Under the pieces are notes generated by a model. The model was not told the origin of the DNA. It made no database searches and saw nothing but the letters and a program-made list of their open reading frames with translations. The translations under genes and the position numbers were made by a program. Shown here one piece after another: positions 24,401-35,030 of a stretch of DNA of 64,000 nt. Source of the DNA: Pseudovirgaria hyperparasitica. Taxonomy: Eukaryota; Ascomycota; Dothideomycetes; Acrospermales; Acrospermaceae. The first letter of the stretch is position 1; each line of letters starts with the position of its first letter. The stretch covers positions 152,888 through 216,887 of the forward strand of contig NW_022985571.1 in NCBI RefSeq assembly GCF_010093815.1, in the 5' to 3' direction.

Positions 24401-27400
24401 TTATATATATAGTAGAAGAAGATAAATAGAAAATAGCCTTTTAGACTTATTATAGCTACTATAAATATCTAGTAATACTATTTAGACTAACTAATATACT
24501 AGCTATATTTTAGATACTAATTAATAATATATTAAGAAAATACCTTAACTACTTTATAATAGTCTACCTAGATAATATATTAATTTATTTAAAGAATCTA
24601 TTAGAGTATAGAGAATATATATATAAGATACTTTAGAAACTATAAATAGTAAATCTACTAATAAAATTAAAGAAGAGTATCTTCTATATATAGAAAGTTA
24701 TATTTCTAGAATTTAAGATTATACCTAGAGAAATATAAATAGACCTAAAGAAAATTAAGACTATTAAAAAATAGAAATAACCTAAGATAGTTAAGAAAAT
24801 CTAAGGATTTACTAGATTTACAAACTTTTAAAGAAAATTTATATATAACTATTCTATAAAAATAGCCCTACTATATAAGCTTATAAAGAAGAATATAATA
24901 TTTAAATAGAAACTAAGATAGAAATAAGTATTTTAGTAGTTAAAAGAATCTATTATAACTAAACTAGTATTAAAGATATATTAAATAGAGAAACTTAGAG
25001 ATAGATATATTAGAATTTACTATTAAAGGGTAGTTAACCTAGATAGATAAATAAGAGAAAAGATCTTCTATAGTATTTTACTTCTAAAAATTCTAAGGAT
25101 TAGAAATAAACTAGCTAATCTATAAAAAAGAACTCTATACTATTATTAAATACCTTAAGGAATAGAGAAGCTATCTTTATAGATTAGACTATATAATAAA
25201 AATATATACTAACTATAAGAATCTTATAACCTTTACTATAATAAAGGAACTATAAAAGAAGTAAATTAGTTAATATAAGCTTCTTATAGAATTTAATATT
25301 TAGATTATATACTATAAGAAATCTAAAAGTAGAAGAGCTAACGCCCTTAGCTAATAAGCGGAATATAAGTAAAAAGAACCTACTATAGAATAGACTATAT
25401 TAGAAGTTACTAAAGATAGAAACCTTAGACTAATATAATATATTATAGTAATATAAAAAGAATTTATACTTAAAGACTCTAAGGGAAGAAGTATAATTCC
25501 TAGAGATAAGATCTATTACTTTATTAAAGAATTCTATAAAGGTCTAATATATAGATACTAAGAAGAAATAAAAACTTATAAATAATTTAAGAGATACTAT
25601 ATAATCTATAAGAAAAGATAAGTTATTAAAGAAGTTATATAGAACTATATTCTATATAGTAAAAGCTAATCTAATAGATATAAACTATATAGAGAATTCT
25701 AACTAATTCCCCTACTATTATATACTTAGAAAATAATCTCTATAGATTTTATAATAGATCTACTACTCTTAAGAGAACTAGTTTTATAAGTATAGTATAA
25801 TATTATACTAGTAGTAGTTAATAAACTTATAAAGTATATCTACTTTATACTATATTAAAAGAATATAGATATAGAAGAAATAGTCTATATATTTCTATAA
25901 GTAGTTATAGTAAACTATAGATTATCTAATAGTATTATATCTAATAGAGATAAGCTCTTTATATTAAACTTTTAGAAAAGCCTAGTATAATAGCTTAGAA
26001 TAAGTTACTAACTATTAATAGTCTATTATCTATAGATAGATAGATAAATAGAGATTCTAAATAGAATACTAGAATAATACTTATAATACTATATTAATAA
26101 ATAATAAAATAATTAGATAGAACTACTACTACTAGCTTAATTCGTCTATAATAGTACAATAACCTTAATAACTAAAACTTTACTATTCTATATAAACTAT
26201 AGATTTAACTCTATAGCTAGCTATAATTATAAACTAGAAGAATCTATACTAAAAGTAAAGATTAAGGTAGAATAACTATATAAGCTATACTTAGAACGAT
26301 AAACTAAACTTTCCTTTATAAATAAAAGAATAGTAAAATATATAAATTAGAAAAGAATAAAGAGACTATCTCTAAAGGGGGAAGACCTAGTATTCCTTAT
26401 ATAAAAAAACGTTAAGATATAATAACTAAATAGTAAACTAGACTTTAAGAAGATTAGACCTTTTAGAATAAAATAAAAAATTTTAGAAGTTAATTATAAA
26501 CTATCTTTATCTTAGAATATAAGGATATACCTAGTATTTTATATCTTATTACTAGAACTAGTACTATATAATATAAAAGTTAAAACTAATATTAAAACTA
26601 TAGATAAAGAATTTAAAGTTAAAAAGATTCTAGAATCTAGAATTAGTAATAGAATACTAGAGTATCTAATTAAGTAGAAGGGCTATAGATACGAATTAAA
26701 TACTTAGAAATCTAGGGAATATTTAATAAACTACTAGTAACTATTATAGAAGTTCTATTAAATAAACCTAGATTCGCCTAGTTCTCTATACTAAGCTAAG
26801 AATTATTAAAATCTAAGGAAGAATTTAGAACCTCCTCGGCGATAACTCTCTATTATTATTTAAGTTACTTCTTCTTCTTCTTAAGGTCTATTACTAATAG
26901 ATTCTAATAAAGTATATTATTTTAATAATACTCTAATAACTTCTACTATTTCTCTAAACGCTCTAGATATATAAAAGTAGTCTAAGCGTTCTACTAAGCT
27001 TTTTACTAGATAGTAGCTATATATTCTTTCTCTAGCTTAAGGCGAGCCTTCTTAGAATAGATCTTCTTATCTAGAAATATTACTAATCTACCCTAATAAA
27101 AAGAAAGAAGACTTATAAGATAACTTACTTAAAGCTTTAATTCTATACTTACTTACTAAATAACTCTAATAAATATACTCTAAATACTTATTAGACTTTA
27201 TAAATACTACTCTATAAGTTAAACTATATTTCTTATAAAATAAGTAAGAGAAAGGTATTTTATTACTCTTATAATTAATTAAGATAGATAAAGTAACTCT
27301 CTATTTTACTAGATTAGACTTAGAAGGCTTAACTAATTTTATAACTCTAGATATAATAGAAGAAAAGAGAAAGAAGCTCCTTACTAGAGGAAGTTAGAAT

Positions 27401-27468
27401 AACTATCTACTTATAAGTAGTAATAGAAGTACTTTAGAACGAAGTACCTTAGAAGAGGTATTATATAA

Positions 27469-27970
27469 TAAATTACTAGCTATAACTATAGAAGAATATA
27501 TAGACTCTAGTATAAATAGTATAAGAGATAGTATAATACTATAGATAGCCTTAGATAATAATCTAAGGCTAAGATAGATATCTATAGAGAGAGCTAATTA
27601 TAGATACTTAGAATAGGTATTCTAAGTAGTCTACTAAGTAATTAGAAATAGAATACTAATATTCTAAGTAATATACTAGATACTTAGAATAAGTATTCTA
27701 ATTAAAGGACCTTAGTAGAACTATATAGACCCTTTAAATCTAACCTCTAGAGATAGTTCTATAGTAATTAATTTAAACTTATACTAATATAATTACTACT
27801 TTACTCGCCTACTAGCTAGTTACTATTTATACTCTATTAATACTTACTATAAATCTACTTATACTCTTCTAAGCCTTCTAAGTATCTTTACCTTTAGAAA
27901 AGCTAGAATACTCTATATAATAGACTACTTTAGGGATAAGCTATATTCTTACTAGAGAAGGTTTATTATA
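27469..27970 (+). repeat. 3' LTR of Gypsy A1
   Basis: Matches the 5' LTR except for scattered transitions and one deletion of about 22 bp near 27535, where a short tatagaagaggtact segment is missing. Confidence 0.85.
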
Positions 27971-29352
27971 AATAAGAGGTTAGAAGATTAGCTTCTTATA
28001 GAATAGAATAAGATAGAAAGTACTAATATTATAGAAATATTTAAACCTCTTAAGTCTAAAATAACTATACTTAATAAAAGTATTCTTAAACTTAGTAGAC
28101 TAGAGTTTAAGATATATAAGTACTACTAGTAGAGATATAATAATAAGTTAAACTATAGATAGCTATATACTATCTACTACTTCTATATCTAGTAGCTACT
28201 CTACTAATATTCTATATACTAGCTTATCTATATAGTCTATAGATCTAATTATAACTATTATCTAATTTTATATCTATATTATATAAGGTTCTAGGGACTA
28301 GAAGATAAAACTATATTCTAGTATCTAGATAACTTAATTAACTAGATACTAGACTCTAATAACTACTATAGTACTAATATAATTTAAAGTAGTATTAGTT
28401 TTAATAATAAGTAAAAAGATAACTATACTATTATTATTCTATAATTATATAAATTTTTAGAAGAATAGTAGATCTAGATAAAGCTCTATCTAGAAGTTAA
28501 TAGATATAGTATAATTACTACTATTAATAATAAGATCTATAATATAGAGAATAAGAAGAGATTTAGTCTATTTATATCTATATCTTATAAGACCCTTAAG
28601 GTCTATATATCTAGCCCTCTAATAATATATAGTACTCTAGAACTAGTAAAGAGAGTAAGATATATAATACTTCTATAGTATATCTCTATTAGTTCTAACT
28701 ATATAATAATAGAGATACTAGAAATAGATACCTAGAAGTAGCTTATAGTAGTATATAGAAATCTAATACTAGAGTCTATATCTCTATCTAGTTTCTTAAA
28801 TAAGTATAGCGCTATTCTATATACCTTTTCTACTACTATCTAGCTCTTAAGTTCTAATATAGTAAGTAAGACTCTTATTAGCTAGAAAAGATAGAATAGC
28901 TAGAAAGTATATAAGAAGACTATTATATAGCTTAATACTAGACTCTAGAAGTTAAAATAAAAGACTAACGCGTGGTTTAAAGACGCTACTAAGGTATTTA
29001 TAGAAACTTTAATAAAGATAGTAGAACTAGAGAGAGAGATCTATAAGAATAGATTATTCTAGAAGGAATTTAATAAGGCTAGAGGTAAGAAGTAGTCTAT
29101 TAACTTTAAGAAATATCTATCTAATACTAGACTATCTAATAATATAAAGAACTTCTATAGATAGAAGAAGTCTAAGAGAATCTCTAATAATAATAATTCT
29201 ATTCTATCTAAACTAAGTAATATAATTCTTAAAGAGCTAGCTTAGAATCTTAAAGACTAAGAATAGATATCTAAATCTATCTAATTATTAGTTAAGGGCT
29301 ACCCTTAACTAATAATCTAGACTAATATTTATCTATAATAACTACTTATTAT
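27971..29352 (+). other. RIP-degraded coding repeat of unknown family
   Basis: No open frame. Around 28970-29280 one plus frame reads as protein-like with stops where Trp would fit (for example F-K-D-A-T-K-V-F-I-E-T-L), so this was once coding. The family is not recognised. It ends in the 31-bp palindrome at 29285 and then the assembly gap. Confidence 0.5.
29285..29315. repeat. 31-bp palindrome outside a recognisable LINE
   Basis: Identical to the LINE left palindrome (centre CTA). The preceding sequence does not match the LINE 5' region that precedes the other left-end copies. The 37 bases left before the gap are too few to decide. Confidence 0.9.
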
Positions 29353-30262
29353 NNNNNNNNNNNNNNNNNNNNNNNNNNNNNNNNNNNNNNNNNNNNNNNN
29401 NNNNNNNNNNNNNNNNNNNNNNNNNNNNNNNNNNNNNNNNNNNNNNNNNNNNNNNNNNNNNNNNNNNNNNNNNNNNNNNNNNNNNNNNNNNNNNNNNNNN
29501 NNNNNNNNNNNNNNNNNNNNNNNNNNNNNNNNNNNNNNNNNNNNNNNNNNNNNNNNNNNNNNNNNNNNNNNNNNNNNNNNNNNNNNNNNNNNNNNNNNNN
29601 NNNNNNNNNNNNNNNNNNNNNNNNNNNNNNNNNNNNNNNNNNNNNNNNNNNNNNNNNNNNNNNNNNNNNNNNNNNNNNNNNNNNNNNNNNNNNNNNNNNN
29701 NNNNNNNNNNNNNNNNNNNNNNNNNNNNNNNNNNNNNNNNNNNNNNNNNNNNNNNNNNNNNNNNNNNNNNNNNNNNNNNNNNNNNNNNNNNNNNNNNNNN
29801 NNNNNNNNNNNNNNNNNNNNNNNNNNNNNNNNNNNNNNNNNNNNNNNNNNNNNNNNNNNNNNNNNNNNNNNNNNNNNNNNNNNNNNNNNNNNNNNNNNNN
29901 NNNNNNNNNNNNNNNNNNNNNNNNNNNNNNNNNNNNNNNNNNNNNNNNNNNNNNNNNNNNNNNNNNNNNNNNNNNNNNNNNNNNNNNNNNNNNNNNNNNN
30001 NNNNNNNNNNNNNNNNNNNNNNNNNNNNNNNNNNNNNNNNNNNNNNNNNNNNNNNNNNNNNNNNNNNNNNNNNNNNNNNNNNNNNNNNNNNNNNNNNNNN
30101 NNNNNNNNNNNNNNNNNNNNNNNNNNNNNNNNNNNNNNNNNNNNNNNNNNNNNNNNNNNNNNNNNNNNNNNNNNNNNNNNNNNNNNNNNNNNNNNNNNNN
30201 NNNNNNNNNNNNNNNNNNNNNNNNNNNNNNNNNNNNNNNNNNNNNNNNNNNNNNNNNNNNNN
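29353..30262. other. Assembly gap (910 N)
   Basis: Run of N. Repeats flank it on both sides, so it is probably an unresolved repeat. Confidence 1.
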
Positions 30263-30600
30263 ATTATTTACTATATATATATATTAAAAGTTATTATACT
30301 TAGTATACTCTATTAATTAATATATATAGATTACTATATTACTCTAAATTAACTAGTTTTAGTTTCTTAGAGTATAAGAGAAGTTTTTTATACTTATTAT
30401 ATTCTATTAATTAAGATATATAAATTATTATATTACTCTAAATTAATAAACTTAATCTTATAGAGAGTATAAAGAAGTTTTTCTACTCTTAAGAGAAGTC
30501 TATTTAGTATTATATATTTTTAAGATAATATTAGTACTAAGTACTTTATTACTCTTAATAAATAATATATTATATTATCATATATACTAAGAGTTATACT
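30263..30600 (-). mobile_element. Two LINE 5' ends in tandem (minus strand), RIP-degraded
   Basis: 30263-30390 matches the LINE 5' region (aactagttttagt, then tataag, then aagttttt). A diverged version of the same 5' end follows at about 30395-30490. Repeat-type composition ends near 30600, where the second gene island starts. Confidence 0.65.
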
Positions 30601-31117
30601 AAAATAGGTAAGAAGGGCTCGATTTATAACTTAGACCACGTTTTTAACTCTATAAGCTTTGCTTTAATCGTGTTATACTCTAAGTATAGAGAGTCTATAT
30701 AGTTTAGCTATAGTAATTCGTGAAAAGTAAATTAGCTACTAGGATATCCGAAACCTGTAGTTTGTTTGTCTCGGCGTACCAAGTACTCTAGTCCGATATA
30801 TAACTTCGCTAGATACACCTGCTACTCGACTTTCCGAGTCTTGTAATCTTGGACGTGAACGGCATCTCTGTGTTTATGTGGTGAGCTATATATAACGCTG
30901 GCAAACTTGTCGTCATCTTGGGAGCCTATTATAAGAGCTTATTGCGCTTGACCCACTGAAGAATGAGAGGGGTGCTCGTCTACTAGGGCTATTCGGTCCC
31001 TCCGGTCACTGTTGTGAGACGCACTCCTATGGTAGGCGTATAGCGCATTTTAACATTACTAGAAGCCTATTTGTGTGTCAAACTAGAGCTCTGCCATCAT
31101 ACATAAAGCCGCTGCTG
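30601..31117. other. Intergenic, 3' side of SAD1
   Basis: Composition changes gradually to normal. No ORF, tRNA or repeat was recognised. Confidence 0.5.
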
Positions 31118-32785
31118 TCAAGCCCTCCCGCTACCCTTATCTCGAGCTCGGTTTGGCAACCGTCTCCTCTCCCAAACCTGCACGTAACTCTCCTTCGTAA
31201 ATAGCGTCTCCGCCCTCGCATTCTCTACAAATAGATCTTGCACTTCAATCCATTCGTCCAGAGCTCGATCAAGCAACTGTACGCGCCACACTTTGCGCTC
31301 TTGTTCGCCTTCGACACTATCGTCGCGCGTTCTCACAGCCTCGTGTGTGATATTCGCAATCAAATCGTACAATATGGGTTCCATGGATGGATGTATTGCC
31401 GGGTTTGGTTCAACATAGGGCGTCATATTTAGCGAGCGAGGGTTGAAGGTGACGATGGTAGGATTGCGTTCGTGCACGAATTTATTGACGCTGAAGCGTT
31501 TCACATGGAAGAGGAGGTAGGGAGGAAGTGGATGGATCAGGCGGTAGCGCACACGGGTGTTTAGTCGTTCTTGCGCAGATACGCCGTCATATTTGTTTAG
31601 TATGGTCGTGAGCGGAACTTGCGGGATGATGTTCTTGTCCTGATCGTCTTGAAAGAGGGGCGTTGCGGGAAGATCTAAAGTCAATATCAGGTAATGTGAG
31701 AGTTGAGTTTGGACGTCTGCATCTTCGAATCGAAGACGATCGCCGGGGGCAGCGCGAGCAGTGATCGCTTGTGATTCAACTTTGAGCTGACCCTGGAAGA
31801 CACGCTGAACGATGGAGGTCCAAGGTTTGGTCTTTAAGCCACCGAGCGCAAGATGTAGATGATTCAGGAACCAAGAAAGAAAGTCAACAGGATCAGATTG
31901 TGCTGTGAGGGTGTACCGTTTCGAAGATCGAAGAGCTATTTCCTGGAGGAGTTCGTGGGGCGAGACATGAGACTTGAAGGCGCGTGGATTCCAGATCTTA
32001 CGTATGAGTATTGAAAATCGTTGAGCGAGCTGTGGCTTCGCGGACAGGTCTTCGAGCATGAAGAAATTTCGTAGAGGTGTTACGTGAGCGAGAGCATGGC
32101 ATACAACGTTGAAGTAATCATTGGCCTTGATGTTGTTCATGCCTACGAATCCGGGGGTATATTTGCGGCCCATGAGATCCCACACTGGCTCTCTCTTCAT
32201 GTCCAATGTTTGCATTTCCATTTTCGTGTACTTTGGGTCAACGACGTATTTGATATCGTCCAGACTTTTGCTTTTGACCTCGTACCCTTCGGGTAATATG
32301 TAAACCCTTTTCGTCTCCATATTAATGTATGGATGGTGATCCTCTTCCAGTGCATGAAAATAGGCGAATGACTTTGGTCCCCTTCCTTGGAAATATTTCC
32401 CACATGTTAAACAGGCGTATACGTTGATATTCGATAGCGTGACGGAGCATAGTTTCTCGAAATCAAAATCAAGCACTGATCTGTTTATGGTGTCAAGGTA
32501 GAGGTCGTCGTAGCCTTCTTCCGGCGCCATCTGCCGCCTTGTCGTTGAAATCGCAGACTCGTCATCCTCGTCGTACTTAACCTTCTCGTGAGCTTTAGCG
32601 AGTATCTCTGAGTTTGCTGAGGAAGGCGTTGATATGCTTGAAGCCTGTGATTCGCGATGTCCGATTGTATATTCATGGAAGGGCAGCGCTCGTGTCGTGG
32701 TGTCGTTGCCCGTACGATGTTTCTTAAGCAGCGGCGACCGACCATCGAGCTCTTCGAGTGGTGTTTCGGCTTGTCGTTTCGACAT
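31118..32785 (-). CDS. SAD1: SAD1/USP39, U4/U6.U5 tri-snRNP assembly factor (catalytically dead ubiquitin-hydrolase fold)
   Basis: 555 codons with no intron. The ATG at 32783-32785 (MSKRQAE) is the first in the frame, which extends 12 codons further only through a TTG. The protein has a Ser-rich acidic N-terminus. A UBP-type zinc finger follows from about residue 98 (DDLYLDTINR...), with C113, C125, C128 and His residues at 144 and 150-151. A USP-like domain starts at about residue 213. The catalytic Cys box is replaced by G-M-N-N-I-K-A-N-D-Y, with Asp where Cys should be, as in USP39/Sad1. The family is needed for tri-snRNP addition to the spliceosome and acts in the nucleus. The length agrees with human USP39 (565 aa). 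The next gene is on the same strand 543 bp upstream. Identification is strong. Confidence 0.95.
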   Translation of the reverse strand: MSKRQAETPLEELDGRSPLLKKHRTGNDTTTRALPFHEYTIGHRESQASSISTPSSANSEILAKAHEKVKYDEDDESAISTTRRQMAPEEGYDDLYLDTINRSVLDFDFEKLCSVTLSNINVYACLTCGKYFQGRGPKSFAYFHALEEDHHPYINMETKRVYILPEGYEVKSKSLDDIKYVVDPKYTKMEMQTLDMKREPVWDLMGRKYTPGFVGMNNIKANDYFNVVCHALAHVTPLRNFFMLEDLSAKPQLAQRFSILIRKIWNPRAFKSHVSPHELLQEIALRSSKRYTLTAQSDPVDFLSWFLNHLHLALGGLKTKPWTSIVQRVFQGQLKVESQAITARAAPGDRLRFEDADVQTQLSHYLILTLDLPATPLFQDDQDKNIIPQVPLTTILNKYDGVSAQERLNTRVRYRLIHPLPPYLLFHVKRFSVNKFVHERNPTIVTFNPRSLNMTPYVEPNPAIHPSMEPILYDLIANITHEAVRTRDDSVEGEQERKVWRVQLLDRALDEWIEVQDLFVENARAETLFTKESYVQVWERRRLPNRARDKGSGRA

Positions 32786-33328
32786 TGCCAGGAGTCTACG
32801 ACAATAGGCGACCAAACTCAACGCGTTGAGTGTCCAGAGGCGCGATTTTGTGGTGATGACAAAATGACCACATCCGTCGGTCGTAGCTTCAGTTAATTAG
32901 CTGCCGCGAGGTTTCTCCGCTTGCGAGCGTTGATACGAATACGAAAATATGCACATATGAAAGGTGAGTGGGACAAGAAGAGTTAGATTTGCATGCTCTG
33001 TGTTGCCTAGAAAATTACTACATTTATCGGAACATTGCCCTGTTTATGGAATAATGTAACGATGGCCATGTTTGGCCATTCCCTAGAATGTGCATTCGCC
33101 AGGCCCCACTTTTTTCGGTCATGCGTCTGTTGACATCGGAGCGTACCAAATATCACAGCAAAACTACATGGCAACGACCACGGTGTCGATTCGTAGTATT
33201 CCTGCCACGCCATGCAGATGTCACGTCAAAATATGCCAAACGCCATAGCGCCCCTAACATTAAGAGACATGATACACATAATCCTTCTGGAGCATTGTAT
33301 TAGCCGGCATTCAAACAGCCTCACTCCT
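32786..33328. other. Intergenic between SAD1 and the upstream gene
   Basis: 543 bp of normal composition. It should hold the SAD1 promoter and the 3' end of the gene at 33329-34501. Several short frames on both strands lack codon character or recognisable motifs. No RNA gene was recognised. Confidence 0.6.
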
Positions 33329-34501
33329 TCACGCTGCCTGTCTTCCTGCTACGTACTTGGATATGTCATTCCGTGCGAAGGAGAACGGGCTCTTGGTCAT
33401 TTCTGGGCTTCTCGGAGATATCGGGACAGCGAAAAGACCGTCTTCTTTGTCGTCGTCGGCTTTGTCATCTAATGCCGACGAATATTGGAGTATGCCCCGT
33501 GACTCCCATGCCGGTGCCACCGCAAATGCATCGAGCGACCCGATGCCTATATTATGTTGCTGTTGTTGTTGTGCCAGAATTTCTGCAGGCGGTCCTTGCG
33601 TTGAGACTTTACGGCGGAATTGAAGCTTTGTGGTGACTTGGCTAGGCATGGCACCCTTGAATGTCGAGAATGAGGACACAGCGACATCAGAGGATTCGGG
33701 TGATAAAGTGTTAGGCTCGTAGGAGGTAATAGACATGCCTCCCGGGGAGTGATGTTCTTTATCTGTGGTGCTCAACTTCAAGCCCTTCAGCTTCTCCATC
33801 AAACGCCCACCACCAGGACTCTTTGGGCTTCCTGGACTCAACGGCGCCGCAGAATTGGTGCCGGCTCCAGTCGTGATGGTCAGGCCGCTTGGGCGTGCGC
33901 TAACACCAAAGTTCTGCTCGATCCATTCCTTCTCTTGCAGTGCCATTGTCAAGCCGATCCCTTCAACATTGTTCTGGCTTTCTGTATCAATCTCACGCTG
34001 TAAAGCCTGTAGCCTCTTCTTAGCCCATATTGTGTGCAGAACCCCCTTCTTTCCAGCTTGTCTCGCACTGGCGCCAAGTTCTGGTGGGAAGATCGCAGGT
34101 AATGGGTTTGTGCGCCAATATGTCTCACCCTTGGTTAGTATGACCATACCAGGGACTGGAACGCCCGGCGGCAGGAGAAAGTACATCCTATGGAATTCAC
34201 CTGCGCGTTCTTCAGGGGGAATGAGCGTTGGCGTGTCGTCGACGGGGAGAACATGTGTCTTGCTCTCCCAGCTAATCTGCCAGGAGCCCAAGATTGTGCG
34301 GGTCGAAACATCGTCCTCCCACTCGATCATCAAGATCTTGGTACCTTCTTTGGACAGGCCGGGTTCAAACTCAAAGCGTGCTAACGCATTCGCATTTGAG
34401 AGACTTGGGGATTTGACTTCATCTTTGCCTGGTGCGAATTGTGCGGTATCTGCAGCACTGAAAATGGCATTGGAGGACTGACATGAGTTCGTAGCGGCCA
34501 T
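33329..34501 (-). CDS. Conserved fungal protein of unknown function
   Basis: 390 codons, ATG at 34499-34501 (MAATNS) with G at -3 and +4, no intron evident. The N-terminal half (about residues 40-150) is compact and hydrophobic, with motifs F.FE.G...GTKILMIEWEDD, GSW.ISWE and FHRMYFLLPP. A charged helix follows at about 165-205 (WAKKRLQALQREID...EKEWIEQNFGV). The C-terminal half is disordered: Gly/Ser/Pro-rich with several SPGSP/SPRSP sites and a Q5 run. I recognise the type as an uncharacterised protein conserved in filamentous ascomycetes but cannot name a function. The coding start lies about 90 bp from the RIP'd repeats. Confidence 0.85.
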   Translation of the reverse strand: MAATNSCQSSNAIFSAADTAQFAPGKDEVKSPSLSNANALARFEFEPGLSKEGTKILMIEWEDDVSTRTILGSWQISWESKTHVLPVDDTPTLIPPEERAGEFHRMYFLLPPGVPVPGMVILTKGETYWRTNPLPAIFPPELGASARQAGKKGVLHTIWAKKRLQALQREIDTESQNNVEGIGLTMALQEKEWIEQNFGVSARPSGLTITTGAGTNSAAPLSPGSPKSPGGGRLMEKLKGLKLSTTDKEHHSPGGMSITSYEPNTLSPESSDVAVSSFSTFKGAMPSQVTTKLQFRRKVSTQGPPAEILAQQQQQHNIGIGSLDAFAVAPAWESRGILQYSSALDDKADDDKEDGLFAVPISPRSPEMTKSPFSFARNDISKYVAGRQAA

Positions 34502-34644
34502 AGCTGCTTGATTAAGTCGTGGGTGGCAACGACACCATGGGAATTATGGCCACCCAGCACACGATCTTACGGGATTTCTATTAGGTCATCTCAATTACTT
34601 AGATCTTATTAAGTACTAGGCTAGTATATAGAGTATATAGATAG

Positions 34645-35030
34645 AATAGATAATAATAATAATAATATTATATAACTAGGTAGAGTAGTTTACTCTATAG
34701 ATATATATCTTCTCTAGTCTAAGCTATTATATAAGAAGAGACCTTTTAAAAGAAAAAACTCCCTTCTCTCTATAACTATATCTTATTAAGTCTTTATATC
34801 TTCTTAAGTATATAACTATAGAGTATATTTATAGATCTATAATCTATATTATTATTATTTTATTCTTAGATAGTATATATAGAGTATAGAGGTTATTAGT
34901 TAAGAGCTATCCTTAACTAATAATTAGAGTTCTTCTAGAGTTCTTCTAGTATATACTAGAATCTATCTAGTATATATCTAGTTTCTTCTAATATATATAT
35001 CTAGATCTACTAGTATTAAATATTAGAACT
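34645..35030 (-). mobile_element. 5'-truncated LINE, 3' end only (minus strand)
   Basis: It begins with (TAA)n and runs through the 3' region with a palindrome variant at 34893-34923. It stops matching at about 35030, so only the last ~385 bp of the LINE are present, as is usual for truncated target-primed insertions. Confidence 0.8.
34893..34923. repeat. 31-bp palindrome variant (34893)
   Basis: TTATTAGTTAAGAG-CTA-TCCTTAACTAATAA. One base near the centre of each arm has changed; the outer 12 bp still pair. Confidence 0.9.

Larger units (their letters stand above)
20967..27970 (+). mobile_element. Gypsy LTR retrotransposon with chromodomain, RIP-inactivated (copy A1)
   Basis: About 7.0 kb between two related LTRs. 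Translating through stops gives, in order: gag; a nucleocapsid knuckle at about 22427-22470 spaced as CX2CX4HX4C but with every Cys and His changed to Tyr; protease at about 23490 (L-I-N-S); RT with Y-L-D-N at 24565-24576; RNase H region; integrase core near 25737 (I-S-I-D-F-I-I-D-L); and a C-terminal chromodomain at about 26615-26730 (L-E-Y-L-I-K-[W>stop]-K-G-Y). Trp and Gln codons became stops. A chromodomain usually directs integration to heterochromatin, which fits the location. Element ends are uncertain by about 5 bp, and no clear target-site duplication was seen. Confidence 0.9.

Noticed and set aside
33765-34481. 238-codon plus-strand frame
   Set aside because: Fully antisense to the 390-codon gene at 33329-34501, whose coding character and domain-like motifs are much stronger.
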